A DNA stretch of 64,000 bases from AAA044-D11 sp009705075. Lineage in GTDB: Bacteria; Actinomycetota; Actinomycetes; Nanopelagicales; Nanopelagicaceae. The stretch lies in assembly GCA_965268675.1 (NCBI GenBank), contig OZ254179.1, forward strand, positions 620,001 to 684,000. Reading direction: 5' to 3'. This document shows, in pieces, positions 33,906 to 43,657 of this stretch; the stretch's first letter is position 1, and each line of letters opens with the position of its first letter. The notes beneath the pieces were generated by a model, which did not search any database, was not told the DNA's origin, and saw only the letters and a program-made list of their open reading frames with translations. A program made the position numbers and the translations under genes.

Positions 33906-35960
33906 ATGCGCCCAATTACTGAACTACAACGAAAAGTAAATCCATTTGAAGTAATCAGCGATTACATTCCATCTGGCGATCAGCCGACTGCCATTGCTGA
34001 GCTCGCTGCTCGAATAAATGCCGGCGAGCAGGATGTTGTCCTCCTTGGCGCAACAGGAACTGGAAAGTCTGCAACAACTGCTTGGCTAATTGAAAAGCTC
34101 CAGCGTCCAACTCTAGTTCTCGCGCCAAATAAGACACTAGCTGCGCAACTTGCAAACGAGTTTCGCGAGTTGATGCCGAATAATGCTGTGGAGTATTTTG
34201 TTTCGTATTACGACTACTACCAACCTGAGGCCTATGTACCGCAGACAGATACCTTTATCGAGAAGGATAGTTCGGTAAATAGTGAGGTCGAACGCTTACG
34301 CCACTCTGCTACTAACTCACTACTTACTCGCAGAGATGTAATTGTTGTAGCGACCGTTTCTTGCATCTATGGCTTGGGAACGCCGCAGGAATATGTCGAT
34401 CGAATGATTAAGTTGCAGGTAGGGGATTCCATTGAGCGCAATAAACTGCTCCGGAAGTTTGTGGATATTCAGTATAAGAGAAATGACATGGCCTTTGAAC
34501 GCGGCACCTTTCGAGTGCGCGGAGATACGATAGAAATTATCCCGATGTATGAAGAGCTGGCCCTGCGAATTGAAATGTTCGGGGATGAGATAGAACGCAT
34601 CACAACACTTCATCCACTAACTGGTGAAATTATCCGCGATGAAACGGAGATGTACATCTTCCCTGCGAGCCACTATTCCGCTGGTCCAGAAACAATGAAT
34701 CGGGCTATCAGTGCCATAGAGGCTGAGATGGAAGTTAAGGTTGATGAGTTCGAACGTCAGGCTAAATTGCTTGAGGCACAACGGATACGGATGCGCACAA
34801 CCTTCGATATCGAAATGATGCGGCAACTTGGATTTTGTTCCGGGATTGAAAATTATTCACGACACATAGATGGACGCGGGGCAGGTTCGCCACCGAATTG
34901 TTTATTAGATTATTTCCCGGAAGATTTCCTGGTCGTCATCGATGAATCGCACGTGACAGTCCCACAAATCGGGGCCATGTATGAGGGTGATGCTTCGCGC
35001 AAACGTACATTGGTAGAACACGGATTTAGATTGCCATCAGCGATGGATAATCGACCACTGAGATTCGCAGAGTTTATTGAGCGCAAAGGTCAGACGGTTT
35101 ATCTCTCCGCTACGCCAGGAAAGTACGAACTAGAGAAAACTGGCGGGGAGTTCGTAGAGCAAGTAATTCGTCCAACTGGACTGATTGATCCACAAATTGT
35201 TATTAAACCAATCAAGGGACAGATTGATGATTTGGTTTATGAAATCAATCTTCGTGCAGCAAAGAATGAGCGAATTCTGGTAACAACTTTGACAAAGAAG
35301 ATGTCTGAAGATTTAACCGACTATTTAATGGGGCTCGGTATCCGAGTTAGATATTTACACTCCGAAGTTGATACCTTGCGTCGTGTTGAACTACTAAGAG
35401 AGCTTCGTTCAGGTGAATATGACGTCTTAATCGGAATCAACTTACTCCGAGAGGGTTTGGATCTACCAGAAGTTTCACTCGTCGCGATTCTCGACGCTGA
35501 TAAACAAGGGTTCTTGCGTTCTGCTACATCGCTCATTCAAACTATTGGTCGTGCTGCTCGAAATGTTTCCGGTGAAGTACATATGTATGCAGACAGCATC
35601 ACACCTGCCATGGCACAGGCTATCGATGAGACCAATCGTCGCCGAGAAAAACAGGTCGCCTACAACACTGCAAATGGAATCGACCCAACGCCGCTTCGCA
35701 AAAAAATATCAGATATAACGGATTCAATTACGAAGGAAGCAGAGGACACTGCGGGCCTTGATAAGCAGGTGCCATCTTCGGGAGTGAGGATTTCAGGGCA
35801 CTCTTTACCAAGACAAGAGCTAATTGGTCTCATAGAATCTCTTACTGATCAGATGAAATTGGCGGCGAGTGATCTGCAATTTGAACTTGCTGCAAGATTT
35901 AGAGATGAGATACGAGAGCTCAAGAAAGAGCTCCGCGGAATGGAAGAGGCGGGGACTTGA
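33906..35960 (+). CDS. uvrB: Excinuclease ABC subunit B
   Basis: DNA helicase-like damage-verifying subunit of nucleotide excision repair, 684 residues. Walker A GATGTGKS at 48-55, the beta-hairpin YYDYYQPEAYVPQTDTFIEKD that is inserted between DNA strands, DEAD-like DESH, helicase motifs QTIGRAARN, and a C-terminal UVR domain (LTDQMKLAASDLQFELAARFRDE) that contacts UvrC. Placed 3 nt after coaE and overlapping uvrA by 4 nt (TTGA). Confidence 0.97.
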   Translation: MRPITELQRKVNPFEVISDYIPSGDQPTAIAELAARINAGEQDVVLLGATGTGKSATTAWLIEKLQRPTLVLAPNKTLAAQLANEFRELMPNNAVEYFVSYYDYYQPEAYVPQTDTFIEKDSSVNSEVERLRHSATNSLLTRRDVIVVATVSCIYGLGTPQEYVDRMIKLQVGDSIERNKLLRKFVDIQYKRNDMAFERGTFRVRGDTIEIIPMYEELALRIEMFGDEIERITTLHPLTGEIIRDETEMYIFPASHYSAGPETMNRAISAIEAEMEVKVDEFERQAKLLEAQRIRMRTTFDIEMMRQLGFCSGIENYSRHIDGRGAGSPPNCLLDYFPEDFLVVIDESHVTVPQIGAMYEGDASRKRTLVEHGFRLPSAMDNRPLRFAEFIERKGQTVYLSATPGKYELEKTGGEFVEQVIRPTGLIDPQIVIKPIKGQIDDLVYEINLRAAKNERILVTTLTKKMSEDLTDYLMGLGIRVRYLHSEVDTLRRVELLRELRSGEYDVLIGINLLREGLDLPEVSLVAILDADKQGFLRSATSLIQTIGRAARNVSGEVHMYADSITPAMAQAIDETNRRREKQVAYNTANGIDPTPLRKKISDITDSITKEAEDTAGLDKQVPSSGVRISGHSLPRQELIGLIESLTDQMKLAASDLQFELAARFRDEIRELKKELRGMEEAGT

Positions 35961-38800
35961 GCATCGATCGGTTAGTTGTGCGGGGAGCCCGCGAACATAA
36001 TTTAAAGAATGTTTCAATTGATTTGCCGCGCAATGCTCTGATTGTTTTTACAGGGCTATCTGGCTCAGGAAAGTCATCTCTTGCCTTCGACACGATTTTT
36101 GCTGAAGGTCAACGCAGATACGTTGAATCCTTGTCGGCATATGCCAGACAATTCTTAGGGCAGATGGATAAGCCAGATGTTGATTTCATTGAAGGACTTT
36201 CACCAGCAGTTTCAATCGACCAGAAATCTACCAATCGAAATCCCCGTTCTACTGTTGGAACAATCACAGAAGTTTATGATTATCTCCGTTTGTTATTCGC
36301 GCGCGCTGGACGCCCACATTGTCCAAGTTGTGGCAAAGCGATTGCGAAACAAACCCCGCAGAATATTGTTGATCAAATTCTTGCAATGCCCGTTGATACT
36401 AAGTTCCTGGTTCTTGCACCCGTTATTAGGGCCCGTAAAGGCGAGTTTTTAGATCTCTTCAAAGATTTTACAACTCAAGGTTTTTCTAGAGTTCGTGTCG
36501 ATGGTGTTGTCTATCCAATAGCTGAAGTTCCAAAGTTAAAGAAACAAGAGAAACATACGATTGATGTAGTTGTAGATCGTCTAACGGTGAAGGCAGATTC
36601 TAAAACCAGACTTACCGATTCGATTGAGACGGCGCTTCGCCTGGCAAGCGGCCTTGTAATTCTAGATTTCGTTGACGCTAAAGCTGGCTCACCAGATAAA
36701 GAGCGAACCTATAGCGAACATATGGCTTGCCATGATTGTGGCTTGTCTTTTGAAGAGCTAGAACCACGTTCTTTCTCATTTAACTCACCATTTGGTGCTT
36801 GCCCTGACTGCTCGGGCATTGGCACAAAGTTAGAGGTCGATGAAGAGTTGGTCGTACCAGATGAGGATCTCTCAATTAACGAAGGAGCCATTGCTCCGTG
36901 GGCTGGTGGCCAGTCAACTGGGTATTGGGCTCGATTGATCGAAGGATTGGCACGCGAATTAAAGTTTTCTATGGATACGCCATGGAAGAAACTTCCTGCG
37001 AAGGCCAAGGATGCACTTTTAAATGGCTGGGATTTTGAAGTTCATGTGAAATACAAGAATAGATATGGACGTGATCGAAATTATTCGACTGGTTTTGAAG
37101 GTGTTGTCTCGTTCATTGAACGACGCCATCTAGAAACTGATAGCGATTTTTCCAGAGATAAATTTGAAGCGTACATGCGCGAAACACCTTGCCCGGTATG
37201 TAAAGGATCTCGACTAAAGCCTGAGGTGTTGGCAGTAACAATTGGCGATAAGAGCATTGCGGCTATCTGTGAGCTTTCGATAAAGGATTGCGCCCAATTT
37301 CTAAATAAGATTTCGCTAAACGCTCGAGAGAAGCAGATTGCGGAGCGGGTTTTAAAAGAGGTAAACGCTCGTTTAGGTTTCTTGCTAGATGTTGGTCTTG
37401 ATTACCTCTCATTAGATCGCCCGGCTGCGACACTTTCTGGGGGCGAAGCTCAGCGAATTCGCCTCGCCACCCAAATCGGCTCGGGCCTTGTTGGAGTTCT
37501 CTATGTTTTGGATGAACCGAGTATCGGGCTACACCAGCGCGATAATCGCAGGTTGATTGAGACTTTAACGAGGTTACGCGATCTTGGAAATACCTTGATT
37601 GTGGTTGAACACGATGAAGACACGATTAGAACTGCGGATTGGATCGTTGATATAGGTCCAGGAGCCGGCGAACACGGTGGTCATGTTGTTTCATCTGGAG
37701 ACTATGCCGCGCTTATAGCAGCGAAGGACTCAATTACTGGGGCCTATCTATCAGGACGAACCAAAATTGAAGTTCCGAAGAAGCGCCGCGAGTTAGATGC
37801 TAAGCGAAGTTTGACCGTTAAAGGTGCGCGGGAAAATAATCTACAGAATATCGATGTGACATTTCCGCTAGGCGCTTTTGTCGCAGTATCTGGAGTGAGT
37901 GGTTCTGGGAAATCAACTTTAGTAAATGACATTCTCTATTCAGTTTTAGCCAATAAATTGAATGGCGCACGTATAGTTCCTGGGCGTCATAAATCAATTT
38001 CTGGCCTAGAACTACTAGACAAAGTTGTTCATGTTGATCAATCACCTATCGGCCGAACACCTAGATCCAATCCAGCGACTTACACAGGTGTCTTTGACAA
38101 AGTTCGCGCGCTATTTGCCGAAACTACTGAAGCAAAGATTCGTGGCTATCTGCAAGGTCGCTTCTCCTTCAACGTAAAGGGCGGTCGCTGCGAAAACTGT
38201 GCTGGTGATGGAACTATCACTATCGAAATGAACTTTTTGCCGGATGTTTATGTTCCTTGCGAGGTCTGCCACGGTGCTCGCTATAACCGCGAGACCTTAG
38301 AAGTTCACTACAAAGGCAAGACAATTGCCGAGGTTCTTAACATGCCAATCGAAGAGGCCTTCACCTTCTTCGAATCCGTCCCTGCTATCGCTCGATATTT
38401 AAAGACGCTAAATGATGTCGGACTTGGCTACGTCAGACTTGGCCAATCCGCTCCAACACTTTCTGGGGGCGAAGCGCAGCGCGTTAAGTTAGCAACTGAA
38501 CTTCAACGTCGATCGACTGGTCGCACAATTTATGTTCTAGATGAACCAACTACTGGGCTGCATTTCGAAGATGTCAGAAAACTTCTAATTGTTTTAAATC
38601 GACTGGTTGATACTGGAAATACCGTGATTGTTATCGAGCATAATTTGGATGTTATTAAGTCGGCCGACTGGGTAATTGATATGGGGCCAGAAGGTGGGTC
38701 GGGTGGCGGAGTTGTTGTCGCCGAAGGAACCCCAGAAGCGATCGCAAAGAATAAAGCTAGTTACACCGGAACATTTCTTACGGCATCGCTAAAGGGATAG
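35957..38800 (+). CDS. uvrA: Excinuclease ABC subunit A
   Basis: ABC-type ATPase dimer that finds bulky DNA damage. Two ATPase modules: Walker A GLSGSGKSS at 33-41 and GVSGSGKST in the second half, each followed by LSGGEAQR signatures. Three zinc modules show as CPSCGKAI, CHDCG with GACPDCSG, and CENCAGDG with CEVCHGARY. At 947 residues the length is standard. Start TTG overlaps the uvrB stop, with GAGGCGGGG directly before it. Confidence 0.97.
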   Translation: MSIDRLVVRGAREHNLKNVSIDLPRNALIVFTGLSGSGKSSLAFDTIFAEGQRRYVESLSAYARQFLGQMDKPDVDFIEGLSPAVSIDQKSTNRNPRSTVGTITEVYDYLRLLFARAGRPHCPSCGKAIAKQTPQNIVDQILAMPVDTKFLVLAPVIRARKGEFLDLFKDFTTQGFSRVRVDGVVYPIAEVPKLKKQEKHTIDVVVDRLTVKADSKTRLTDSIETALRLASGLVILDFVDAKAGSPDKERTYSEHMACHDCGLSFEELEPRSFSFNSPFGACPDCSGIGTKLEVDEELVVPDEDLSINEGAIAPWAGGQSTGYWARLIEGLARELKFSMDTPWKKLPAKAKDALLNGWDFEVHVKYKNRYGRDRNYSTGFEGVVSFIERRHLETDSDFSRDKFEAYMRETPCPVCKGSRLKPEVLAVTIGDKSIAAICELSIKDCAQFLNKISLNAREKQIAERVLKEVNARLGFLLDVGLDYLSLDRPAATLSGGEAQRIRLATQIGSGLVGVLYVLDEPSIGLHQRDNRRLIETLTRLRDLGNTLIVVEHDEDTIRTADWIVDIGPGAGEHGGHVVSSGDYAALIAAKDSITGAYLSGRTKIEVPKKRRELDAKRSLTVKGARENNLQNIDVTFPLGAFVAVSGVSGSGKSTLVNDILYSVLANKLNGARIVPGRHKSISGLELLDKVVHVDQSPIGRTPRSNPATYTGVFDKVRALFAETTEAKIRGYLQGRFSFNVKGGRCENCAGDGTITIEMNFLPDVYVPCEVCHGARYNRETLEVHYKGKTIAEVLNMPIEEAFTFFESVPAIARYLKTLNDVGLGYVRLGQSAPTLSGGEAQRVKLATELQRRSTGRTIYVLDEPTTGLHFEDVRKLLIVLNRLVDTGNTVIVIEHNLDVIKSADWVIDMGPEGGSGGGVVVAEGTPEAIAKNKASYTGTFLTASLKG

Positions 38801-38804
38801 ACAA

Positions 38805-40712
38805 ATGGCAGATCCACAGAGTTATCGGCCTGCATCAATTCCGAGTGACCCTGGTGTTTATCGCTTCTTCGATGAGAAGGGCGTCGTAATTTATGTAGGC
38901 AAGGCTAAGAATCTTAAGAATCGACTCAATTCTTATTTCCAGAAGAACCTGCAAGAAAAAACTTATCGCATGGTTAATTCCGCGGTAAGAGTTGACTGGA
39001 CTATCGTAAATACGGAGATTGAAGCGCTCCAACTTGAATTTACTTGGATTAAAAGTGAGAACCCTAAATACAATATTCAATTTAAAGACGACAAGTCGTA
39101 TCCGTACCTCGCTGTGAGTGTTTCTGAGGAATTTCCAAGGTTGTTTATTTCAAGGGCTAAGAAGCGAGCAGGCGTTAAATACTTCGGGCCATACGCACAT
39201 GCTTGGGCGCTGCGGAGTTCATTTGATGTCATCCAAAAGTTATATCCGATTCGTAGTTGCACGGACTCCAATTTTTCAAGAGCAGTTAAGAGCAAACGGC
39301 AGTGCTTGCTGGGAGATATCGGAAAGTGCAGCGCTCCCTGTGTTTCATGGATCTCGAAAGAGGATCATCAGAATCTAGCTAAGAAACTTATTAAGTTTGT
39401 TGACACAAACTCAGGCGATATTGCTTTAGCTCTAAGTAAGGATATGGCCGAGGCAGCTGAACGCGAGGAATTTGAGCAGGCTGCAAAAATTCGAGATCAA
39501 ATTACTGCAATCGAACGCTCTGCCGAAACTGCTGGCACATTTCTAAACGAAAATTTCTCAGCCGACTTATTAGCGACCCACTCTGAAATCACCCACTCTG
39601 CTGTCACGATGTTTTCAGTGAGATATGGTCGTGTTGTCGGCTCTCGATCTTGGATACTTGATCGCGCTGATGTTCTCGAGGGCGAGAGCGTTATAGCTGC
39701 AATGATTTCCAAGATTTATTCAGAGCTAGATCCGCCGAGTGAGATTCTTGTCGATGAACTCCCTGAAAGCATTCAGGTTATCGAAGAATGGCTATCTGAA
39801 ATATCAGGGCATCGAGTTAGCGTTACTAAGCCGCTAAGAGGCGATAAGTTTGATGTAATCAACACGGTCAAACGAAATGCGAATCAAGCACTTATCCAAC
39901 ATTTAAGTAAGCGGTCAAACGATGCTGCCGTTTCTGGCCGGGCGCTGGAAGAGATTGCAAACCTACTTGATTTGCCAGAACTACCACTACGAATTGAGTG
40001 CTTTGATATCTCGAATATCCAAGGTAAGCATATGGTGGCATCTATGGTTGTGTTTGAGGATGGTCAGATAAAGAAAAGTGACTATCGCAGATTCGCAATC
40101 GATGACGATGCTGGCTTCGATGATACGAGGGCTATGCATCATGTTTTGACTCGAAGGCTCAAGAGATATTTGGCTGAACGTGAAGTTGATAATTCGGAGA
40201 TTGCGGAACTAGGTGGGTCGCGTCCGAAATTCGCATATCCGCCGCAATTAATTGTTGTCGACGGTGGTGCACCTCAAGTATCTGCGGCAGCTAAAGCTCT
40301 TGCCGAGCTTGGTATTTCAGATATCTCAATCTGCGGTTTAGCGAAAAGGTTGGAAGAAGTCTGGCTACCTGATAGCAAAGAGCCGATCATTTTTCCAAGG
40401 CATAGCGAAGGGCTTTATTTGCTACAGCGAATTCGCGATGAGGCGCATCGCTTTGCTATCACATTCCATCGAAGCAAGCGCTCAAAAGTAATGTTGGAAT
40501 CATTGCTGGATGATATTCCCAAATTGGGGGAGTCAAGAAGGGCTGCTCTGCTTGAAAAATTTGGCTCGGTAGCAGCTATTCGAAAGGCTTCAGTACTTGA
40601 GATTTCTACCATTCCAGGAATCGGAAGCAATATCGCGGAATTAATCGTGGGACACTTGAGTTCAATTCAGGAAGGACAGCAAATCAATATGGAGACCGGC
40701 GAGATTACTTGA
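38805..40712 (+). CDS. uvrC: Excinuclease ABC subunit C
   Basis: Endonuclease making both incisions in nucleotide excision repair, 635 residues. The GIY-YIG nuclease is at the N-terminus (GVY at 17-19, IYVGK at 29-33), followed by a UVR domain (AEREEFEQAAKIRDQI), the RNase H-like C-terminal nuclease (ECFDISNIQG and LIVVDGGAPQV) and a tandem helix-hairpin-helix (IPGIGSNIAELI). All three uvr genes are consecutive here, whereas uvrC is usually apart in larger actinobacterial genomes (memory). Confidence 0.96.
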   Translation: MADPQSYRPASIPSDPGVYRFFDEKGVVIYVGKAKNLKNRLNSYFQKNLQEKTYRMVNSAVRVDWTIVNTEIEALQLEFTWIKSENPKYNIQFKDDKSYPYLAVSVSEEFPRLFISRAKKRAGVKYFGPYAHAWALRSSFDVIQKLYPIRSCTDSNFSRAVKSKRQCLLGDIGKCSAPCVSWISKEDHQNLAKKLIKFVDTNSGDIALALSKDMAEAAEREEFEQAAKIRDQITAIERSAETAGTFLNENFSADLLATHSEITHSAVTMFSVRYGRVVGSRSWILDRADVLEGESVIAAMISKIYSELDPPSEILVDELPESIQVIEEWLSEISGHRVSVTKPLRGDKFDVINTVKRNANQALIQHLSKRSNDAAVSGRALEEIANLLDLPELPLRIECFDISNIQGKHMVASMVVFEDGQIKKSDYRRFAIDDDAGFDDTRAMHHVLTRRLKRYLAEREVDNSEIAELGGSRPKFAYPPQLIVVDGGAPQVSAAAKALAELGISDISICGLAKRLEEVWLPDSKEPIIFPRHSEGLYLLQRIRDEAHRFAITFHRSKRSKVMLESLLDDIPKLGESRRAALLEKFGSVAAIRKASVLEISTIPGIGSNIAELIVGHLSSIQEGQQINMETGEIT

Positions 40713-40724
40713 GAGGATTACCCA

Positions 40725-41600
40725 ATGGGCTCTAATGAAGTTCTCGTTGTTACGGGGATGAGTGGTGCGGGTAAATCAACGGTAGCTCACGCACTAGAGG
40801 ATCTCGGTTGGTATGTGGTTGATAATTTGCCGCCTTCCATGATTGCGACGCTCTGGGAAATGACGGCAAAAACACCATCTTCAATCGCAGTGGTTATTGA
40901 TGTGCGGGGCGGCGAATTCTTTGATGATTTAACTAAGGCGCTCTCGAACCTTGCTGAGAATAAGATCGCCAGGAGAATACTTTTTGTTGACGCATCTGAT
41001 GAAGCTCTAGTCCGGCGATTTGAAGCGACGCGACGTCCTCATCCACTTCAAGGACCGGATCGCATTCTCGATGGAATTGCAAAAGAGCGCGTCCGATTGC
41101 AAGATGTGCGGTCTGCCGCCGACCTTGTAATCGATTCATCTGCGCTTAATATTCATCAGCTCGAAGCAAAAATAGGTGAAGTGTTTAGCTCTGATTCAGG
41201 TTCTAACCTGCGGGTAAACATTCTCTCCTTTGGCTACAAATATGGAATCCCAGTTGATGCAGATTTAGTTATGGATTGTAGATTCATTGCGAATCCACAT
41301 TGGATTCCAGAGTTACGGCCCCTTACGGGTTTGGACAAGGCCGTATCGGATAACGTTCTGGCGAGTACGAACGTTCAGGAATTTCTAACGAAGTATGAGT
41401 CGTTATTTGAAACAATCGCAAGTGGCTTCATTCAGGAAGGACGAAAGTATTTAACTCTCGCAATTGGTTGCACCGGTGGCAAACATCGAAGCGTCGCAAT
41501 CTCAGAGGAGCTAGCCAAGCGCTTTGCTAACTCCGAGCAAGCAAGCGAGAAAAAGATTTCAGCGCAAGCGGTTCATCGAGATTTGGGTCGGGAGATTTGA
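40725..41600 (+). CDS. rapZ: RapZ-like nucleotide-binding protein
   Basis: P-loop protein of the RapZ/YvcJ family, 291 residues. Walker A GMSGAGKST at 11-19, VVDNLPPSM, and the conserved C-terminal domain with SFGYKYGIPVDADLVMD, DCRFIANPHW and IGCTGGKHRS. In E. coli the family regulates glucosamine-6-phosphate synthase RNA; in Gram-positives it has nucleotide-hydrolysing activity with unclear target. The rapZ-yvcK-whiA trio is conserved across Gram-positives. It overlaps yvcK by 4 nt. Confidence 0.93.
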   Translation: MGSNEVLVVTGMSGAGKSTVAHALEDLGWYVVDNLPPSMIATLWEMTAKTPSSIAVVIDVRGGEFFDDLTKALSNLAENKIARRILFVDASDEALVRRFEATRRPHPLQGPDRILDGIAKERVRLQDVRSAADLVIDSSALNIHQLEAKIGEVFSSDSGSNLRVNILSFGYKYGIPVDADLVMDCRFIANPHWIPELRPLTGLDKAVSDNVLASTNVQEFLTKYESLFETIASGFIQEGRKYLTLAIGCTGGKHRSVAISEELAKRFANSEQASEKKISAQAVHRDLGREI

Positions 41601-42550
41601 GCTCAGTCAGTGGAAAGAAAGTCGTCGCTTTCGGCGGTGGGCATGGCCTTGCCGCGACGCTAACTGCACTCCGCGATGTGACTCCAGAAATTACCGCAGT
41701 GGTTACGGTCGCTGATAACGGTGGATCGAGTGGAAAAATACGAGAAGAGTTCAATTTTCTTCCGCCCGGAGATCTCCGAATGGCACTTGCTGCACTTTGC
41801 TCCGCTGATTCTTGGGGACAGAGTTGGGCCGAGATTATTCAACATAGGTTCACCAGTGAAGGTGATTTAAATGGCCATGCACTTGGCAATCTCTTACTGA
41901 CGGCGCTCTGGGATAGCTCAGATGATCTTGTTGCAGGAATCGATCGCGTCGGAGAGTTACTTAAAATTGTAGGCCGAGTACTTCCAATGTCACTAGATCC
42001 GCTGGACATTGAAGGTGTATTCCGGACAAGTAAAGGCGATGAAGTTATCCGTGGACAAATAGAAGTTGCAACTGCAAAAGGCGAGTTGATATCACTGAAG
42101 TTGCTCCCAGAGAAGCCAAGAAATACTCCTGAAGTATTGGATGCAATCGCGGAAGCTGATTGGCTAACCTTTGGTCCAGGCTCATGGTTCTCAAGTGTTA
42201 TGCCGCATTTTCTTATGAAAGATCTGGCGCAAGCAATCTCAAGGAGTTCGGCCAAGAAGATTATGATTTTCAATCTTCCAGAGCCAGTCGATGCCGATGA
42301 ATTCGCAGGCAATACTCCCGAGCAGCATTTAGAATTAGTACTTTCCCATCTTCCTGAGTTCAAAATAGATATCGCCATCGCGGATCCCGCAGTTCTTACG
42401 CAGGGAAATCGCCTCGCAGAATTGATTTCCAAGTGCGGCGGTGAATTAATAACTGCTGAAGTAGCCAAAAGTGGTCAGAAGCACCACCACGATTGGGAAA
42501 AAATGAGTTCACTTTTCACGCACATTTTCAGCCCAACCCTGCTTAAATAG
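41597..42550 (+). CDS. yvcK: YvcK/CofD-like protein (gluconeogenesis factor family)
   Basis: A 317-residue Rossmann-like protein. Motifs: VVAFGGGHGLAATL, VTVADNGGSSGKIREEF, PPGDLRMALAALC, HALGNLLLTAL and LTFGPGSWFSSV. Members bind UDP-sugars and affect cell-wall precursor flow and growth on gluconeogenic carbon; a direct reaction is not established. The TTG start has GGGAG just before it, within the rapZ overlap. whiA follows after 5 nt. Confidence 0.92.
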   Translation: MSSVSGKKVVAFGGGHGLAATLTALRDVTPEITAVVTVADNGGSSGKIREEFNFLPPGDLRMALAALCSADSWGQSWAEIIQHRFTSEGDLNGHALGNLLLTALWDSSDDLVAGIDRVGELLKIVGRVLPMSLDPLDIEGVFRTSKGDEVIRGQIEVATAKGELISLKLLPEKPRNTPEVLDAIAEADWLTFGPGSWFSSVMPHFLMKDLAQAISRSSAKKIMIFNLPEPVDADEFAGNTPEQHLELVLSHLPEFKIDIAIADPAVLTQGNRLAELISKCGGELITAEVAKSGQKHHHDWEKMSSLFTHIFSPTLLK

Positions 42551-42555
42551 CGCCC

Positions 42556-43536
42556 ATGGCAATGACCTCAGCAGTAAAAGATGAGTTGAGCAGACTCTCG
42601 ATCTCTAAACCCTGCTGTCGAAAAGCCGAGGTCTCTGCGGTTCTTAGATTCGCAGGAGGGTTACATATAACTGCAGGAAAAATTGCAATTGAGGTGGAAT
42701 TAGATACTGCACAAGGTGCCCGCAGATTGCGTAAAGATATCTCTGAAATTTTTGGTCACGATAGTGAACTGGCAGTTCTTTCGCCAAGTGGGTTGCGTAA
42801 AGGAAGTCGTTATGTTGTACGTGTAACTTCTGACGGTGACGCCCTTGCGCGACAGACTGGTTTGATTGACGCGAATAGCCGCCCAATTAGAGGCCTGCCA
42901 CCACAAGTTGTTTCAGCAGGAATTTGTGATGCCGAAGCGGCTTGGCGAGGTGCGTTCTTAGCGCATGGTTCTTTAACCGAACCTGGAAGATCTTCCGCGC
43001 TAGAAATTACTTGCCCTGGTCCAGAAGCTGCTCTTGCTTTAGTCGGCGCTGCAAGACGACTTGGCATTACTGCAAAGGCTCGCGAAGTTCGAAATGTGGA
43101 TCGGGTGGTTCTTAGAGATGGCGATGCTATTGGGGCGCTATTAACAAGGCTCGGAGCACACGAGAGTGTTCTGGCTTGGGAAGAGCGGAGAATGCGCCGT
43201 GAAGTTCGTGCAACTGCGAATCGGTTAGCAAATTTTGATGATGCAAACCTTAGGAGATCTGCGAGAGCTGCGGTGGCCGCATCTGCTCGAGTCGCCCGCG
43301 CTATGGAGATTCTCGGACCAGAAATTCCAGACCACCTTAAGCAGGCAGGTGAGCTACGAATAAATCATGGCCAAGCAAGTCTCGAAGAATTGGGTTCATT
43401 GGCAACGCCACCGATGACCAAAGATGCAATTGCGGGACGAATTCGCAGATTATTGGCGATGGCCGATAAGCGGGCACATGATTTAGGAATTCCCGATACC
43501 GAAGCCGGTTTGAGCCCCGATCTCTTAGCTGAATAA
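42556..43536 (+). CDS. whiA: WhiA DNA-binding developmental regulator
   Basis: A 326-residue protein with a degenerate LAGLIDADG homing-endonuclease fold (residues about 1-215) and a C-terminal helix-turn-helix (LEELGSLATPPMTKDAIAGR). In Streptomyces it acts with WhiB in sporulation septation; in non-sporulating bacteria it influences cell division. Its place after rapZ and yvcK is standard. A weak CGCC/GGCG hairpin lies in the 121-bp gap that follows. Confidence 0.94.
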   Translation: MAMTSAVKDELSRLSISKPCCRKAEVSAVLRFAGGLHITAGKIAIEVELDTAQGARRLRKDISEIFGHDSELAVLSPSGLRKGSRYVVRVTSDGDALARQTGLIDANSRPIRGLPPQVVSAGICDAEAAWRGAFLAHGSLTEPGRSSALEITCPGPEAALALVGAARRLGITAKAREVRNVDRVVLRDGDAIGALLTRLGAHESVLAWEERRMRREVRATANRLANFDDANLRRSARAAVAASARVARAMEILGPEIPDHLKQAGELRINHGQASLEELGSLATPPMTKDAIAGRIRRLLAMADKRAHDLGIPDTEAGLSPDLLAE

Positions 43537-43657
43537 GGTCGGCAAGCGCCCAAGAGGCGATAATTTGGGTACTTCGTGGCTGATAGGATTTCGCTATCTA
43601 CAACGTTGTGGTCTAATAATTTTCGTTTTACTAATCTAATTTTAGGTAGGCAAATAA

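Noticed and set aside
41839..42468. 209-codon open frame on the minus strand
   Set aside because: Antisense of yvcK; no family motif and no ribosome site.
43543..43562. CGCC/GGCG hairpin after whiA as a terminator
   Set aside because: Stem of only 4 bp and no T run; not convincing as an intrinsic terminator.
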